From: Eumeta japonica
Taxonomy: Eukaryota > Arthropoda > Insecta > Lepidoptera > Psychidae
Assembly: GCA_005406025.1 (NCBI GenBank)
Contig: BGZK01000082.1
Span: 558,001 to 622,000, forward strand
Reading direction: 5' to 3'
Length of the DNA: 64,000 bases
Below the pieces are notes generated by a model that saw only the letters and a list, made by a program, of their open reading frames with translations, made no database searches and had not been told where the DNA came from. The position numbers were made by a program, and so were the translations under genes. Shown here piece after piece: positions 63,541-64,000 of the stretch (position 1 is the first letter of the stretch; each line of letters begins with the position of its first letter).

Positions 63541-64000
63541 GTTTTTGACCCCCCCACGACCTTGTCACAGTAAATGTTCACACGTAAATAAAAACAGCAG
63601 TTTTTACATTTTTTTTGTTCAAAGTACTTTAAATATAGGACAAAACAAAAGACATAAATCTTTTTTCGTTTTCGTATTTCTGATTTGACGTCACAAAGCC
63701 TTTGACCTGCTGCTTGTCGCGCATTGGCTCATTTCGTTGACCCGAACGTGTGACGTAATTTATGGATGGCCTCCAGACGAAACGGGTATCAGGACACTCC
63801 CTATATTGAAGTATTTGGTTTAAAATTGACATCGGGTATATGTTTGATAGGTGGATTACTGACGCGCTAAAATTCACGTGCGTACTCATGCGGACCAGTG
63901 ACTGTTGTAAACTGAAATTGTGAATTGTTCGAAAAAATTGTAAACGCTTTTTGTACAGAATAACACTCACCGAATTAATTTACAGATGTATCCATGCGGT
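63541..64000. other. Right edge, unassigned
   Basis: Moderately AT-rich. A 113-codon minus-strand frame (63629-63970) has no recognised similarity. A minus-strand donor-like GTGAGT at 63970-63965 could end an untranslated exon lying at or beyond the edge. Confidence 0.3.

Noticed and set aside
63629..63970. A 113-codon minus-strand gene at the right edge
   Set aside because: No known family or domain; the donor-like GTGAGT lies at its very start rather than at its end, so no gene model fits.

Overview
This is a stretch of eukaryotic, insect nuclear DNA, almost certainly from a butterfly or moth (Lepidoptera). It is AT-rich, its one clear gene is split into many short exons by classical GT-AG introns, and the transposon remnants (mariner, hAT, jockey-like and other non-LTR elements, pogo-like MITEs, and dispersed repeats I recognise as common in Lepidoptera) fit that order. 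No search was run, so the species is not assigned.

Layout. Positions 1-23815 (minus strand) hold the 5' third of one large lipid transfer protein gene, the apolipophorin II/I precursor (insect lipophorin apoprotein). I could join 23 exons in phase, from an ATG with a signal peptide at 23815 to an exon still open at position 1, giving about 1,225 residues. This covers the whole N-terminal lipoprotein (vitellogenin_N-like) domain, the PTGCGLPL motif region and the start of what follows. The rest of the gene lies beyond the left edge. Its introns carry two inverted copies of a pogo-like MITE, another 745-bp MITE, nested copies of a dispersed repeat, a CA microsatellite and a degenerate AT-rich tandem array.

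Positions 23816 to 64000 contain no protein-coding host gene I can defend. They begin with the probable apolipophorin promoter (three GATA motifs within about 160 bp of the ATG). The rest is repeat-rich intergenic DNA: period-6 purine/pyrimidine arrays, non-LTR retrotransposon 3' ends (31.95-32.36 kb, 53.73-54.21 kb), dispersed repeats, and a 5'-terminal mariner fragment (31.29-31.78 kb). It also holds a 740-bp hAT deletion derivative with a perfect 8-bp target duplication (43.63-44.37 kb), a 118-bp-period tandem array (46.6-47.1 kb), and a mariner element split by a retrotransposon fragment (58.18-60.47 kb). Three CpG-rich patches (28.26-28.43, 56.93-57.49, 63.31-63.54 kb) are possible promoters or 5' exons of neighbouring genes, at low confidence.

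The most unusual structure is a satellite array at 36.3-43.04 kb: about 55 copies of a 123/126-bp unit in four sequence classes, with an 8-unit higher-order repeat (about 985 bp) duplicated in tandem, a 3-unit higher-order repeat in triplicate, and a homogeneous run at the right end. Because both unit lengths are multiples of three, it shows very long open frames that are probably not genes.

I found no evidence for a new multi-gene system. The interest lies in the structure of the satellite and in several clear nested transposon insertions.
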